Origin: Pseudomonas aestuarii
Lineage (GTDB): Bacteria; Pseudomonadota; Gammaproteobacteria; Pseudomonadales; Pseudomonadaceae
Reading direction: 5' to 3'
Length of the DNA: 64,000 nucleotides
NCBI RefSeq assembly: GCF_027988105.1
Contig: NZ_JAQJZJ010000002.1
Location: 310,001 to 374,000 of the forward strand
Shown: positions 30,350 through 39,504 of the stretch, piece after piece
How positions within the stretch are numbered: position 1 is the stretch's first letter
How the letters are laid out: each line of letters opens with the position of its first letter
The notes under the pieces: generated by a model
The model's input: only the letters and a program-made list of their open reading frames with translations
What the model was told of the DNA's origin: nothing
Databases searched by the model: none
Position numbers and translations under genes: made by a program

Positions 30350-31715
30350 CCTGCTGGCCGGCCTATTGACCGGCTGTGCACAGTGGCAACCTGCACCGAC
30401 TGAAACCTGTGCGACGCTGTTCAGGCAATTGCCGGTGGCCACCCAGGCCTATCAGGATGCGCAGTACCATCGTCTGCCCGGCTTTGTCGGCCTGCGCAGC
30501 GATAGAGTCCTCGCCGCCCTTGGCCCTAGCGCGGACAATCCGGCGCAGCGCCGCCTGTGGCTGCAGCGCCTGGCCGCGCGCGATGCCGAGGCCAGCCGAA
30601 TCGAAATCGCCCAATTAGCCTCGACCCAGCGCCGCGACTGGAGCAGCCCCGCTCGGCAGGACAGGCTCGACGCCTGCCGTGCCGAGCAGGTCGAACGCCT
30701 GAGCGCCGACCCCAGGGCGTTTGCCCGGGCAGTCGAGGCCGCGCAGGTACCCGACAACTATCGTGACTGGGCACGCATCCTGGGCCTCTATCCGCTGTTC
30801 AAGCCGATCTTCCGCCAGGGTATTGCCGCCTGGCAGCAGGCCGCCGCCCAGGCCACTGCGCCCGAAGACGGTGCACACTGGTTGAGCTACCAGCCGATTG
30901 CACCAGCAGCGCAGCCGCTGCCGCTGATGATGCATGAAAATGGCCTGGGCCTGCCGCAGGCGGATGCCCAGCAACTCGACGCCCTGTTCGCCCGCCATGC
31001 CCCTTGGTTGAAAATTGCCCAAGCCAGCCGCAGCGACCGCATCGGCAGCCCGCGCTACCACCCTGATGGCAGCCGAGCGTTCAATCCGCTGCAGGCGCGG
31101 CTTTACCAGCACAGCAGCTGGACCCAGCTGAAAGGCCGCTGGCACCTGCAACTGATCTACCAGTTCTGGTTCAGCCAGCGCCCCAAGCCAAACGCCCTGG
31201 ATCTGTACGGTGGCGAGCTGGACGGTTTGCTCTGGCGCGTCACCCTCGACCGGCAAGGCAAGGCCCTGCTCTACGACAGCATCCACCCCTGTGGCTGCTG
31301 GCACAGTTTTTACCTGCCCGCGGACTCACCCCTGCGATTGCGCCAGCATGCCGATCAAGAAGCACGCCTGAGCCAACGCCTGGACTTCAATGGCGATACG
31401 GCGGCGACCCTGTGGTTGAGTGCAGGCGAGCATCGCCTGCACTGGGTCGATGCTCGCCGCTCGCGCTACCCCACACTGCTCTACCAACGCAGCCCGCTCG
31501 ATCAGATGCGCCAATTGCCTCACCCGCAAGGCCAGCGCAGCCTGTACGGCAAAGACGGCCTGGTAGCCGGCAGCGAGCGCCTGGAGCGCTGGCTGCTGTG
31601 GCCATCCGGGGTCGTTTCGCCAGGTGCCATGCGGCAGTGGGGCACGCATGCCACGGCCTTTATCGGCCGAGCCCACTTCGACGACCCGCATTTGCTCGAG
31701 CGCTATTTCCAGTAA
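30324..31715 (+). CDS. Outer-envelope lipoprotein, function unknown
   Basis: 463 residues from ATG 30324, where the protein begins MPRTLASVSLLAGLLTGCAQW: a signal peptide with lipobox LTGC (Cys at about residue 18). The alternative GTG at 30294 would put ten polar residues before it. No Asp at the +2 position (Ala follows the Cys), so sorting to the outer membrane is expected. The mature protein is rich in Arg, Gln and Trp with no known domain that I recognise; a SIHPCGCWHSFYLP segment carries two Cys that could form a disulfide. It overlaps the DUF2897 gene. Confidence 0.75.
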   Translation: MPRTLASVSLLAGLLTGCAQWQPAPTETCATLFRQLPVATQAYQDAQYHRLPGFVGLRSDRVLAALGPSADNPAQRRLWLQRLAARDAEASRIEIAQLASTQRRDWSSPARQDRLDACRAEQVERLSADPRAFARAVEAAQVPDNYRDWARILGLYPLFKPIFRQGIAAWQQAAAQATAPEDGAHWLSYQPIAPAAQPLPLMMHENGLGLPQADAQQLDALFARHAPWLKIAQASRSDRIGSPRYHPDGSRAFNPLQARLYQHSSWTQLKGRWHLQLIYQFWFSQRPKPNALDLYGGELDGLLWRVTLDRQGKALLYDSIHPCGCWHSFYLPADSPLRLRQHADQEARLSQRLDFNGDTAATLWLSAGEHRLHWVDARRSRYPTLLYQRSPLDQMRQLPHPQGQRSLYGKDGLVAGSERLERWLLWPSGVVSPGAMRQWGTHATAFIGRAHFDDPHLLERYFQ

Positions 31716-31764
31716 CACTCAACGGCCTGCGCCGCTAAACTGCAGCCCCTCACAAGGAGCTGCC

Positions 31765-32523
31765 GTGCCGCTACCTCTTCGCCTGTTGTTGCCAACCCTC
31801 GGCCTGGGGCTGGGCTTTGGCCTGGGTTTTATTCAACCTGTCGGGCTGACTGCTGGTCTGCTCTTCATCGCCCTCCTGCTGGCTGCCGACCAGGCACTGC
31901 CCAAGCGCCTGTGGTGGGGCCTCAGCCTGCTCGCCAGCATTGCCCTCGCCGCCCACCTGATACCGGGTTTCACGCCCTGGCCACTGGCGCCGCCACGGCA
32001 GATCAGCAGCGATGCGGCGCCTTACGCCGTGCGCCTGTCCTGGGACAAATTGCTGGTCGGCCTGACCTTGCTGGCCTGGTGGCTGGGCCAACCCCACGCC
32101 CGCCCCGACCACGCGCAACGGGCCTGGGCAGTGGCGCTGGCGACCCTAGCCGGTATACCCCTGCTGGCCCTGGCTCTGGGCATGGTCGGTTGGCAGCCAA
32201 AATGGCCGGAGGAAGTGTGGTTGTGGCTGGCGGTCAACCTGGGCGTCGCTGTCCTGGCCGAAGAATTGCTGTTTCGCGGCCTGCTGCAGACTTATCTGGT
32301 CGGCTGGTTAGGTAGCTGGCCGGGAATCCTCATGACCGCCCTGCTGTTCGGCGCCGTGCATGCGCCCTTCAGTCCACTATTCGCCGTGGTCGCGGGGATC
32401 GCCGGCCTGGGTTACGGCCTGGTGTTTCACTTCAGTGGCCGACTGAGCCTGGCGGTTGCCCTGCACGGCGCGGTCAATCTCTCGCACCTGCTGCTACTGA
32501 GCTATCCGCTGCGCCTGACCTGA
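31765..32523 (+). CDS. CPBP family intramembrane glutamic/metalloprotease
   Basis: 252 residues from GTG 31765 (AAGGAG six bases upstream). At least six hydrophobic segments. The three catalytic motifs of the CAAX-protease/bacteriocin-processing family are intact: EE at 166-167 with R171 (AEELLFRG), H199 (FGAVHA) and H234 with N238 (HGAVN). In other bacteria such proteins cleave CAAX-type peptides or handle bacteriocin immunity, but the substrate here is unknown. The gene's end overlaps that of the convergent binding protein by 50 bases. Confidence 0.88.
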   Translation: MPLPLRLLLPTLGLGLGFGLGFIQPVGLTAGLLFIALLLAADQALPKRLWWGLSLLASIALAAHLIPGFTPWPLAPPRQISSDAAPYAVRLSWDKLLVGLTLLAWWLGQPHARPDHAQRAWAVALATLAGIPLLALALGMVGWQPKWPEEVWLWLAVNLGVAVLAEELLFRGLLQTYLVGWLGSWPGILMTALLFGAVHAPFSPLFAVVAGIAGLGYGLVFHFSGRLSLAVALHGAVNLSHLLLLSYPLRLT

Positions 32524-33313
32524 CTGTGATCCGGTAGGGTTCGAAGATAGTGGCCAATTGACCATTGCTGCGCAACTGCTCGAATAACCGGCCAAGTTGC
32601 GCCGCACTGATCGGGGCGGCGGGGCGTAGCAGCACCCGATGCTGGTAGCGCTGGTCGACCCGCCGGGAAATCAGCAACTGCCCGGCGTACTGCCGATTAC
32701 GCTTGAGAAAATCGCTGACATAGGAACGCGTTACCAGGGCGATATCCGCTCGCCCATGCAGCACCATGAGCAGGTTGCTGTCGTGGGAATAGCTCAGGGT
32801 CGCATTGAAGTTTTTCGCGAGAAATTGCGGCTCGGCATTGAAGTCGGCGAAACCATAATGGTAGCCATTGAACAGCGCCAGACGCTTGCCTCTGAGTCGC
32901 TTGAAATAGCCCTGGCCACGCTCCGGCTCGACCCGCGCGACAAACACCTCAGCATCTTCCAGCCCCATATCGACAACGTTGTGGGCAATACCCTGCCACC
33001 CCCAGGCCGGGTTTTCGAACATCGACATGTCAATCCGGCCCTGCTCGAAATCCTGGAAACGCCGGGGAATCGAAGTAGGTCGCACGACGAAGCGGAAATC
33101 GCTCTGCGCCCGGTTAAGCGCATCGAGCAAGTGCGGCAGTAAGCCGGCGTGCTGCGACTGCTCCGCCTTGGCCACATATGGCGGAAAAAACGCGCCGCCG
33201 ACACGCACCACTTGCTGGGCTGCAAGCGGCCCCGCAGCGAGTATCGCCACCAACAATGCACAACCCCTGACAAGCCTGCTCAGCATCCGCCGCATATGCC
33301 CCCCAGCATCCAT
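32474..33313 (-). CDS. Periplasmic solute-binding protein, family 3 type (paralog 1)
   Basis: 279 residues. ATG 33313 (GAGGG six bases upstream) precedes a signal peptide ending ...LAAGPLAAQQ (cleavage after about residue 33). The mature part has the type 3 fold start VVRVGGAFFPPYV and a SYSHDSNLLMVLHGRADIALV ligand-binding lobe (in parts). The paralog at 33368-34162 shares the pattern RV-GAxFFPPYV, NGYHYGF and YSHDSNLLMVL. No transporter permease is adjacent, so it could be a receptor domain protein or an orphan binding protein. Ligand unknown. Confidence 0.82.
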   Translation of the reverse strand: MDAGGHMRRMLSRLVRGCALLVAILAAGPLAAQQVVRVGGAFFPPYVAKAEQSQHAGLLPHLLDALNRAQSDFRFVVRPTSIPRRFQDFEQGRIDMSMFENPAWGWQGIAHNVVDMGLEDAEVFVARVEPERGQGYFKRLRGKRLALFNGYHYGFADFNAEPQFLAKNFNATLSYSHDSNLLMVLHGRADIALVTRSYVSDFLKRNRQYAGQLLISRRVDQRYQHRVLLRPAAPISAAQLGRLFEQLRSNGQLATIFEPYRITVRSGAADSSVAAGARD

Positions 33314-33367
33314 ATTTACCCTCGAAAAACAGCCTACCCGAGGGAAAGCCATCCGAACAGAATGATT

Positions 33368-34162
33368 TCAGTCACTCAGCAGAGGCTCCGGCACCACCAG
33401 ATGATAGCGCTGGAGCAAGGCATCCAGCTGCCCATTACGCTTGAGCGCCTGCAAAAAGCCGGCGAATGTCTCAGGCGTCAGCGGGGACTGCGCACGGAAC
33501 AGCGCATAGTGCTGGTAAAACTGATCGACCCGCTGCGATACCAGAAAAGCCTTACTGCGCTCGGAGTAACGCCGCTGGTAGCGCTGCAGATAAGAGCGGG
33601 TGATCACGGCTATATCGGCCCGATCGCGCAGCACCATCAGCAGGTTGCTGTCATGCGAATAGGTCAGCACTGCGGCAAAGTTCTCAAGGAGGAATTGCTG
33701 ATCCGCATTGAAGCCGGCGAAGCCGTAGTGATAGCCATTGTATAGCGCCAGCCGTTTGCCCTTGAGCTGCTCAAAATAGTTTTGGTCGCGTCCCGGCTTG
33801 GCGAGGGCGACATAGACTTCAGCATCTTCGATATGCAGATCCAAGGCGACATGCGGCGTATTCTGCCAGCCCCAGCCTGGCGACTCGAACAGGATCAGAT
33901 CGAAACGGCCACTCTGCAGATCGCGGTAACGGCGGGTCACCGAGGTCGGCACCAGACTGAACTGATAGTCGCTCTGCAACGCATTCAGGGCCACCAGCAG
34001 CTCCGGCAGCAGACCAATAGGCGCAGCGCTTTCCGGTTTAACCACGTAAGGGGGGAAATGGTAGGCGCCGACCCGCACCTGCTCGCCAGCTATAACCGGC
34101 AAAGCCATGAGCAGACACAGGGCAATCAGCAGCCTCGGCAATACCACGCGCAAATCACCCAC
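33368..34162 (-). CDS. Periplasmic solute-binding protein, family 3 type (paralog 2)
   Basis: 264 residues in the longest frame; GTG 34162 is the first start, but GAGGTG immediately upstream could also serve the in-frame TTG at 34153. A short signal peptide ends ...LALPVIAGEQ. The mature domain VRVGAYHFPPYVVKPES and GYHYGFAGFNAD, YSHDSNLLMVL, ADIAVITRSY motifs match paralog 1 just downstream (54 bases between them), so the pair arose by tandem duplication. Neither is next to a permease. Probable two-gene operon. Confidence 0.8.
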   Translation of the reverse strand: MGDLRVVLPRLLIALCLLMALPVIAGEQVRVGAYHFPPYVVKPESAAPIGLLPELLVALNALQSDYQFSLVPTSVTRRYRDLQSGRFDLILFESPGWGWQNTPHVALDLHIEDAEVYVALAKPGRDQNYFEQLKGKRLALYNGYHYGFAGFNADQQFLLENFAAVLTYSHDSNLLMVLRDRADIAVITRSYLQRYQRRYSERSKAFLVSQRVDQFYQHYALFRAQSPLTPETFAGFLQALKRNGQLDALLQRYHLVVPEPLLSD

Positions 34163-34264
34163 CTCGAAACGACACCAAACTGCGAGCGGCTTCTTGTGTT
34201 AGCTGGGCGGATATTGCCTGACCGCGACAGTGGTAGCAAAAGGCCATTTATTAGCATTGAACGC

Positions 34265-34888
34265 TCAAACTTCTTTGAGTACCAGCGAAAGTGCCTCTTC
34301 AGCCAGCTGATCCAGACTCATCGGCCCTTCAGGGCGGAACCAGGAAGTGGTCCAACTGAGGGCGCCGGTGAGGAAGCGCCGCAGGATGAAGGGATCGGCC
34401 TTGAAGTATCCCTCGGCCTTGGCCTCGCTCAGGACATCCAGCCACAACTGCTCATAGGTATCGCGCAATTCGAGGATAAATTGCTGGCTGGGCTCCGAGA
34501 GCGAACGCCACTCGTAGACCAGTACCGCCATGGCCTCGCCGGTGCCGCCCATGATCGACTGCAGTTCGCAGCGGATCAGCGCCAGCACCCGCTCACGCAA
34601 GTTGCTCGCTTCGGCTAATGAAGCTCGCATCAAGGCGGTGTTATAGCGGATGGTTTCCTCCATCACCGAGCGCAGGATCTCGTCCTTGCTCTTGAAGTGA
34701 TGAAAAATACTGCCCGACTGAATACCCACCGCGCTGGCCAGGTCGCGCACCGTGGTGCGCTCGTAGCCTTTGCTGCGAAACAGGTGCGCCGCGGTTTGCA
34801 GCAGCTTGCCGCGCGCGCTGTCCGGGTCGGTGATCTGCCCACTGGCCACCAGTTGCCGCATCACCGCCTGAGCTTGTTGATCATCCAC
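34265..34888 (-). CDS. atuR: TetR-family repressor AtuR of the terpene genes
   Basis: 207 residues. A TetR helix-turn-helix lies at about residues 46-68 (TTVRDLASAVGIQSGSIFHHFKSK, quoted in part as GIQSGSIFHHF). The C-terminal ligand domain is typical of TetR repressors responding to acyl-CoA esters. It diverges from atuA, and the intergenic region holds two 18-bp operator candidates. In P. aeruginosa AtuR is known to bind two 13-bp inverted repeats there. The identity is based on gene context as much as sequence. Confidence 0.88.
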   Translation of the reverse strand: MDDQQAQAVMRQLVASGQITDPDSARGKLLQTAAHLFRSKGYERTTVRDLASAVGIQSGSIFHHFKSKDEILRSVMEETIRYNTALMRASLAEASNLRERVLALIRCELQSIMGGTGEAMAVLVYEWRSLSEPSQQFILELRDTYEQLWLDVLSEAKAEGYFKADPFILRRFLTGALSWTTSWFRPEGPMSLDQLAEEALSLVLKEV

Positions 34889-34993
34889 GCTAAATACTCT
34901 CCAACTCTCTTATGACTGGAGCAACTCAGTAAAAAACTGCCATTGCCCGCGCACACGCAGCAGGTTTGCCCAAGTGCTTGTCGCTATTAGTGA

Positions 34994-35022
34994 AATTTAT
35001 GCTGCACCGGCCACCCAAGCAA
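34994..35022 (-). promoter_or_regulatory. Candidate promoter of atuR, with -35 inside operator 1
   Basis: On the minus strand TTGCTT (35022-35017) and TAAATT (34999-34994) are 17 bases apart. The -35 lies in the left half of operator 1 (35014-35031), so AtuR bound there would repress its own gene. Confidence 0.45.
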
Positions 35023-35031
35023 GCGCTTGGG
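35014..35031. promoter_or_regulatory. AtuR operator candidate 1
   Basis: Inverted repeat CCCAAGC-AAGC-GCTTGGG, 7 bases on each side of a 4-base centre. On the opposite strand it reads CCCAAGCGCTTGCTTGGG, sharing the 16-base core CCAAGCGCTTGCTTGG with operator 2, so the two sites are in inverted orientation, centres 57 bases apart. Confidence 0.75.
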
Positions 35032-35070
35032 CATATTTCGAGCAATTTATATCGACTCAGGGGCTTTCAA

Positions 35071-35088
35071 ACCAAGCGCTTGCTTGGT
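35071..35088. promoter_or_regulatory. AtuR operator candidate 2
   Basis: Inverted repeat ACCAAGC-GCTT-GCTTGGT, same core as operator 1 on the other strand. It lies 41 bases before atuA, probably at or just after the transcription start of the operon. A weaker third relative, CCCAAGTGCTTG, occurs at 34969-34980. Confidence 0.75.
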
Positions 35089-35129
35089 AGTGTTTGGACC
35101 ACCTCATTCATGTGTTGCGGACCCTGCCA

Positions 35130-36929
35130 ATGACTAAAACCGTACGCATCGGCTGTGCCTCCGCCTTCTGGGGCGACACCTGCACCGCCGCCGCCCAACT
35201 GGTCCAGGGCAGCGCACTGGATTACCTGGTGTTCGACTACCTGGCCGAAGTGACCATGTCGATCATGGCCGGCGCCCGGATGAAGCAGCCGGATGCCGGC
35301 TACGCCGGCGATTTTGTGCAAACCCTGGCGCCGCTTTTGGGCGAGATCGCCGCCAAGAAGATCCGCGTGATCAGCAATGCCGGCGGGGTTAACCCCAGCG
35401 CCTGTGCCGCTGCACTGGCCGCGGCCTGTGCGCAGGCCGGCGTCGAGCTGAAAATCGCCGTGCTGCACGGCGACAACCTGCAACCCAAACTGGGTGAGTT
35501 GATCAAGGTCGGCACCGTGGAGATGTTCACGGGTGCGCCTTTGCCGCCCTTTTGCCTGTCGGTCAACGCCTACCTGGGCGCGCCCGGCATTGTCGAAGCA
35601 CTGAAGCTGGGTGCCGATATCGTCATCACCGGCCGCGTGGTCGACAGCGCCGTGGTCAGCGCCGCCCTGGTGCATGAATTCGGCTGGAGCTGGAGCGACT
35701 ACGACCAGCTGGCCCAGGCCGCATTGGCCGGGCACATCATCGAATGCGGCGCGCAGTGCACCGGCGGCAACTTCACCGACTGGCAGAGCGTGCCGGACTA
35801 CGAGCATATCGGTTTCCCGGTGGTGGAAGTGGCCGCCGATGGCAGCTTTGTCGTGAGCAAGCCGCAGGGTTCCGGCGGCCTGGTCACGCCATTGACTGTG
35901 GGCGAGCAGATGCTCTACGAGATCGGCGATCCACGCGCCTATTACCTGCCCGATGTGCTGTGCGATTTCACCCGGGTCGAGCTCAAGCAGGTCGGTGAAA
36001 ACCGCGTTGAGCTCAGGGGTGCCCGCGGCCTTGCACCCACCGCTCAATACAAGGTCAGCGCGACCTACCCGGATGGTTTCCGCTGCACCGCCAGCTGCCT
36101 GATGGCGGGTATCGATGCGGTTAAAAAAGCCCAGCGCGTCAGCCAGGCGATCATCAACAAGACCGAGGAAATGTTCGCCGAGCGCGGCTGGGGTCCATAT
36201 AAGGAAGTCAGCATCGAACTGCTCGGTTCCGAAGCCACCTACGGCCCCCGTGGCCAGCGTACCGACACCCGCGAGATCGTGATCAAGATCGCCGTGCGTC
36301 ACGCGAAGAAAGAAGCGCTGATCCTGTTCTCCCGCGAGATCGCCCAGGCTGCCACCGGCATGGCCCCGGGCCTGACCGGCATCGTCGGTGGTCGCCCCAC
36401 GGTGTATCCGGTGATTCGCCTGTTCAGCTTGCTTGTCGACAAGAACGCCTGCGCCCTGGCAGTGGAAATGAACGGCGATCACACGCCGGTCGCGCTGCCG
36501 CGGATCGAGGTGCTGGACAGCAGCCAGATCGCCGCGGATAGCGTCGCCCCGCTACCAGCGGGTCAGGCCGACGTTAGCGTGCCGCTGATCAAGCTGGCCG
36601 TGGCGCGCTCCGGCGACAAGGGCAACCACAGCAATATCGGCGTAATGGCCAGAAAGCCCGACTACTTGGCCTGGATCGCCGCTGCGCTGAGCGCAGGTGC
36701 CGTGGCCGAATGGATGCAGCACACCCTGGACCCGCAAACCGGCAAGGTCAGCCGCTGGTACCTGCCCGGTAGCCATAGCCTGAACTTCCTCTTGGAAAAC
36801 GCCCTGGGCGGCGGTGGCGTGGCCAGCCTCCGCATCGACCCGCAAGGCAAGGCCTTCGCCCAGCAGCTGCTGGAATTCCCGGTGCCGGTGCCCAAGGCGC
36901 TGGCCGCTAGCCTCGAGCGAGGACAATAA
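35130..36929 (+). CDS. atuA: Acyclic terpene utilization protein AtuA
   Basis: 599 residues, first gene of the operon. The N-terminal part (about 1-450) is the DUF1446 domain ([50 protein letters not shown]), followed by the AtuA-like C-terminal domain ([48 protein letters not shown]; cited in parts). The family is required for growth on citronellol/geraniol, but its reaction is unclear; an acyl-CoA hydrolysis or hydration role has been suggested. ATG 35130 is chosen since the upstream frame start at 35094 lies inside the operator region. No strong ribosome binding site. Confidence 0.9.
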   Translation: MTKTVRIGCASAFWGDTCTAAAQLVQGSALDYLVFDYLAEVTMSIMAGARMKQPDAGYAGDFVQTLAPLLGEIAAKKIRVISNAGGVNPSACAAALAAACAQAGVELKIAVLHGDNLQPKLGELIKVGTVEMFTGAPLPPFCLSVNAYLGAPGIVEALKLGADIVITGRVVDSAVVSAALVHEFGWSWSDYDQLAQAALAGHIIECGAQCTGGNFTDWQSVPDYEHIGFPVVEVAADGSFVVSKPQGSGGLVTPLTVGEQMLYEIGDPRAYYLPDVLCDFTRVELKQVGENRVELRGARGLAPTAQYKVSATYPDGFRCTASCLMAGIDAVKKAQRVSQAIINKTEEMFAERGWGPYKEVSIELLGSEATYGPRGQRTDTREIVIKIAVRHAKKEALILFSREIAQAATGMAPGLTGIVGGRPTVYPVIRLFSLLVDKNACALAVEMNGDHTPVALPRIEVLDSSQIAADSVAPLPAGQADVSVPLIKLAVARSGDKGNHSNIGVMARKPDYLAWIAAALSAGAVAEWMQHTLDPQTGKVSRWYLPGSHSLNFLLENALGGGGVASLRIDPQGKAFAQQLLEFPVPVPKALAASLERGQ

Positions 36930-36931
36930 CC

Positions 36932-37801
36932 ATGAGCTACGACTCGGTTTTCAAACCCGGCCTGTTCAGCGGCCAGACCATCATGGTCACCGGTGGCGGC
37001 AGCGGTATCGGCCGTTGCACCGCCCATGAACTGGCCCAGCTGGGGGCCCATGTGGTGCTGGTCGGGCGCAAGCTGGAAAAGCTCGAAGCCACCTGTGGCG
37101 AAATCCGCGAGGACGGTGGCAGCGCCAGTTTTCAGGTGTGCGATATCCGCGACGAAGAAGTGGTCAAGGCCATGGTCAAGACCGTGGTGGCCGAGCGCGG
37201 GCAGATCCATCATCTGGTCAACAACGCCGGCGGCCAGTTCCCCGCGCCGCTGATCGGCATCAACCAGAAAGGCTTCGAGACCGTGGTGCGCACCAACCTG
37301 GTCGGCGGCTTCCTGATCGCCAAGGAAGTGTTCCTGCAAAGCATGAGCAGACACGGTGGCAGCATCGTCAACATGCTCGCCGACATGTGGGGCGGCATGC
37401 CCGGCATGGGCCACTCGGGCGCAGCGCGCGCCGGTATGGAGAACTTCACCAAGACCGCCGCCTATGAATGGGGCCATGCCGGGGTGCGGGTCAATGCCGT
37501 GGCACCGGGCTGGATCGCCTCCAGCGGCATGGACACCTACCCCGAATCGATGAAGAACATGATCCGCTCGCTCAAGGATCATGTACCGCTGCAGCGCATC
37601 GGCAGCGAATCGGAAGTGGCAGCAGCCATCGTCTTCCTGCTCACCCCGGGGGCCAGTTTCATCAGCGGCAATACCATTCGTATCGACGGCGCGGCCAGCC
37701 AGGGCAGCCGCGCCTGGACCCTGGGCAAGGCGAAAAACAGCGAAACTTATAACGGCTTCCACCGGGCCTATGTGCCCGATGTGCTGAAAAACCAGGAGTA
37801 A
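36932..37801 (+). CDS. atuB: AtuB, SDR-fold protein with PECR-like active site
   Basis: 289 residues, starting two bases after atuA (GAGGACA site). TGGGSGIG (20-27) and NNAGG are present, but the usual YxxxK is replaced: HSGAARAG puts S162 at the Tyr position and R166 at the Lys position. This matches peroxisomal trans-2-enoyl-CoA reductase (PECR) and relatives, which read SGAARAG. An enoyl-CoA reductase activity on a terpenoyl-CoA is therefore more likely than an alcohol dehydrogenase. Cytoplasmic. Start of the tight atuABC block. Confidence 0.88.
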   Translation: MSYDSVFKPGLFSGQTIMVTGGGSGIGRCTAHELAQLGAHVVLVGRKLEKLEATCGEIREDGGSASFQVCDIRDEEVVKAMVKTVVAERGQIHHLVNNAGGQFPAPLIGINQKGFETVVRTNLVGGFLIAKEVFLQSMSRHGGSIVNMLADMWGGMPGMGHSGAARAGMENFTKTAAYEWGHAGVRVNAVAPGWIASSGMDTYPESMKNMIRSLKDHVPLQRIGSESEVAAAIVFLLTPGASFISGNTIRIDGAASQGSRAWTLGKAKNSETYNGFHRAYVPDVLKNQE

Positions 37802-37805
37802 GGCC

Positions 37806-39422
37806 ATGCCGGTTATCCAATCCGCTATCGACGTGCATGGCCAAGACTTCGCCAACAACCGTGAGGCCATGCTCGCCGCCGTGGCCCGTTTTCGCGAAAT
37901 CGAACAGAACTGCCTGAACAAGGCCTTTGAAGCCAAGGCCAAGTTCGAAAAGCGCGGCCAGCTGCTGCCGCGCGAACGCCTCAACCTGCTGCTCGACCCT
38001 GGCGCCCCCTTCCTCGAATTGTCCTCGCTGGCCGGCTACCGGCTGCACGACGACAAGGACGGCAGCCAGGCCGGCGGCGGCATTATTTCCGGTATCGGCT
38101 ATATCGCCGGGGTGCGCTGCCTGGTCAGCGCCAGCAACAGCGCGATCAAGGGCGGCACCATCAGCCCCAGCGGCTTGAAGAAGACCCTGCGCCTGCAACA
38201 GATCGCCTTCGAGAACAAACTGCCGGTAGTGGCGCTGACCGAAAGCGGCGGCGCCAACCTCAACTACGCCGCCGAGATCTTCGTCGAGGGCGCGCGCGGT
38301 TTCGCCAACCAGGCGCGCATGTCGGCCATGGGCCTGCCGCAGATCACCGTGGTGCATGGTTCCAGCACCGCCGGCGGGGCTTATCAACCGGGGCTGTCGG
38401 ATTACGTGGTGGTGGTGCGTGGCAAGGCCAAGCTGTTCCTCGCCGGCCCGCCACTGCTGAAAGCCGCCACCGGCGAGATCGCCACCGACGAGCAACTCGG
38501 CGGCGCGGAGATGCACGCCCAGGTCGCCGGCACCGCCGAATACCTGGCGGAAAACGACGCCGATGGTGTGCGCATCGCCCGCGAGATTGTCGCCATGCTG
38601 CCATGGAATGCCCAACTGCCCGCGCGCCCGGCCAAGGCCTATAGCGAGCCGCTCTATCCGGTCGAAGAACTGCTCGGCCTGGTGCCGGCGGATGCGAAGA
38701 AACCCTACGACGTGCGCGAGATCATCGCCCGCATCGCCGACGGCTCGGTCTTTCTCGACTTCAAGAACGAGTTCGACAACCAGACCGTGTGCGGTCACCT
38801 GCAGATCGAGGGCCAGCCCTGCGGCTTTATCGGCAACAACGGGCCGATCACCCCGCAGGGCGCGGCCAAGGCGGCGCAATTCATCCAGCTGTGCGAGCAG
38901 AGCAACACGCCGATTTTGTTCTTCCACAACACCACCGGCTTTATGGTCGGCACCGAGGCGGAACAACAGGGCGTGATCAAGCACGGCTCGAAGATGATCC
39001 AGGCGGTGGCCAACGCCACTGTACCCAAGCTGACCATAGTGGTCGGCGGTTCCTACGGCGCCGGCAACTACGCCATGTGCGGCCGCGGCCTCGACCCGCG
39101 GTTTATCTTCGCCTGGCCCAACAGCAAGACCGCCGTCATGGGCGGCGCCCAGGCCGGCAAGGTGCTGCGCATCGTCACCGAGGACAAGCACGCCAAGCAA
39201 GGCAGGCAGGCCGACCCTGCGATGCTCGACATGCTCGAACAGGTCACCGCGCAGAAACTCGACAGCCAGTCCACCGCCCTGTATGGCACCGCCAGCCTGT
39301 GGGACGACGGCCTGATCGACCCCCGCGACACGCGCAAGCTGCTCGGCTATCTGCTGGATATCTGCGCCGAGGCCGCGCTACGGCCGCTTAAATCCAACAG
39401 CTTTGGCGTTGCCCGATTCTGA
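37806..39422 (+). CDS. atuC: Geranyl-CoA carboxylase beta (carboxyltransferase) subunit AtuC
   Basis: 538 residues of the acyl-CoA carboxyltransferase family. Features: the N-terminal QxLLPRERLNLLLDPGAPFLELS-type segment, oxyanion-hole Gly-Gly pairs (GGGIISGIGYIAGVRCLV; SGGANL; GSSTAGGAYQPG; FLAGPPLLKAATGE) and the C-terminal FHNTTGFMVGTEAEQQG and GGSYGAGNYAMCGRGLDPRF segments. With AtuF it carboxylates cis-geranyl-CoA. The alternative, a methylcrotonyl-CoA carboxylase beta subunit, is disfavoured because the neighbours are atuA, atuB, atuD and atuE. Four bases after atuB. Confidence 0.9.
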   Translation: MPVIQSAIDVHGQDFANNREAMLAAVARFREIEQNCLNKAFEAKAKFEKRGQLLPRERLNLLLDPGAPFLELSSLAGYRLHDDKDGSQAGGGIISGIGYIAGVRCLVSASNSAIKGGTISPSGLKKTLRLQQIAFENKLPVVALTESGGANLNYAAEIFVEGARGFANQARMSAMGLPQITVVHGSSTAGGAYQPGLSDYVVVVRGKAKLFLAGPPLLKAATGEIATDEQLGGAEMHAQVAGTAEYLAENDADGVRIAREIVAMLPWNAQLPARPAKAYSEPLYPVEELLGLVPADAKKPYDVREIIARIADGSVFLDFKNEFDNQTVCGHLQIEGQPCGFIGNNGPITPQGAAKAAQFIQLCEQSNTPILFFHNTTGFMVGTEAEQQGVIKHGSKMIQAVANATVPKLTIVVGGSYGAGNYAMCGRGLDPRFIFAWPNSKTAVMGGAQAGKVLRIVTEDKHAKQGRQADPAMLDMLEQVTAQKLDSQSTALYGTASLWDDGLIDPRDTRKLLGYLLDICAEAALRPLKSNSFGVARF

Positions 39423-39424
39423 AC

Positions 39425-39474
39425 GTAGGGCGGGTGCAACCCGCCACAGGATTGGCGGGACGCACCCGCCCTAC
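39425..39474. repeat. Imperfect palindromic element between atuC and atuD
   Basis: Outer arms GTAGGGCGGGTGC (39425-39437) and GCACCCGCCCTAC (39462-39474) are perfectly complementary. Inner arms CCCGCCA/TGGCGGG add a second stem. No T tract follows, so it is not a simple terminator; it is of the REP-like kind found between pseudomonad genes. Confidence 0.75.
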
Positions 39475-39504
39475 CGAGCCCATCCGATACGGAGAACAAC
39501 AACA

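Noticed and set aside
39425..39474. Reading the palindrome between atuC and atuD as an internal terminator
   Set aside because: No T tract follows on either strand; a REP-like repeat is more likely.
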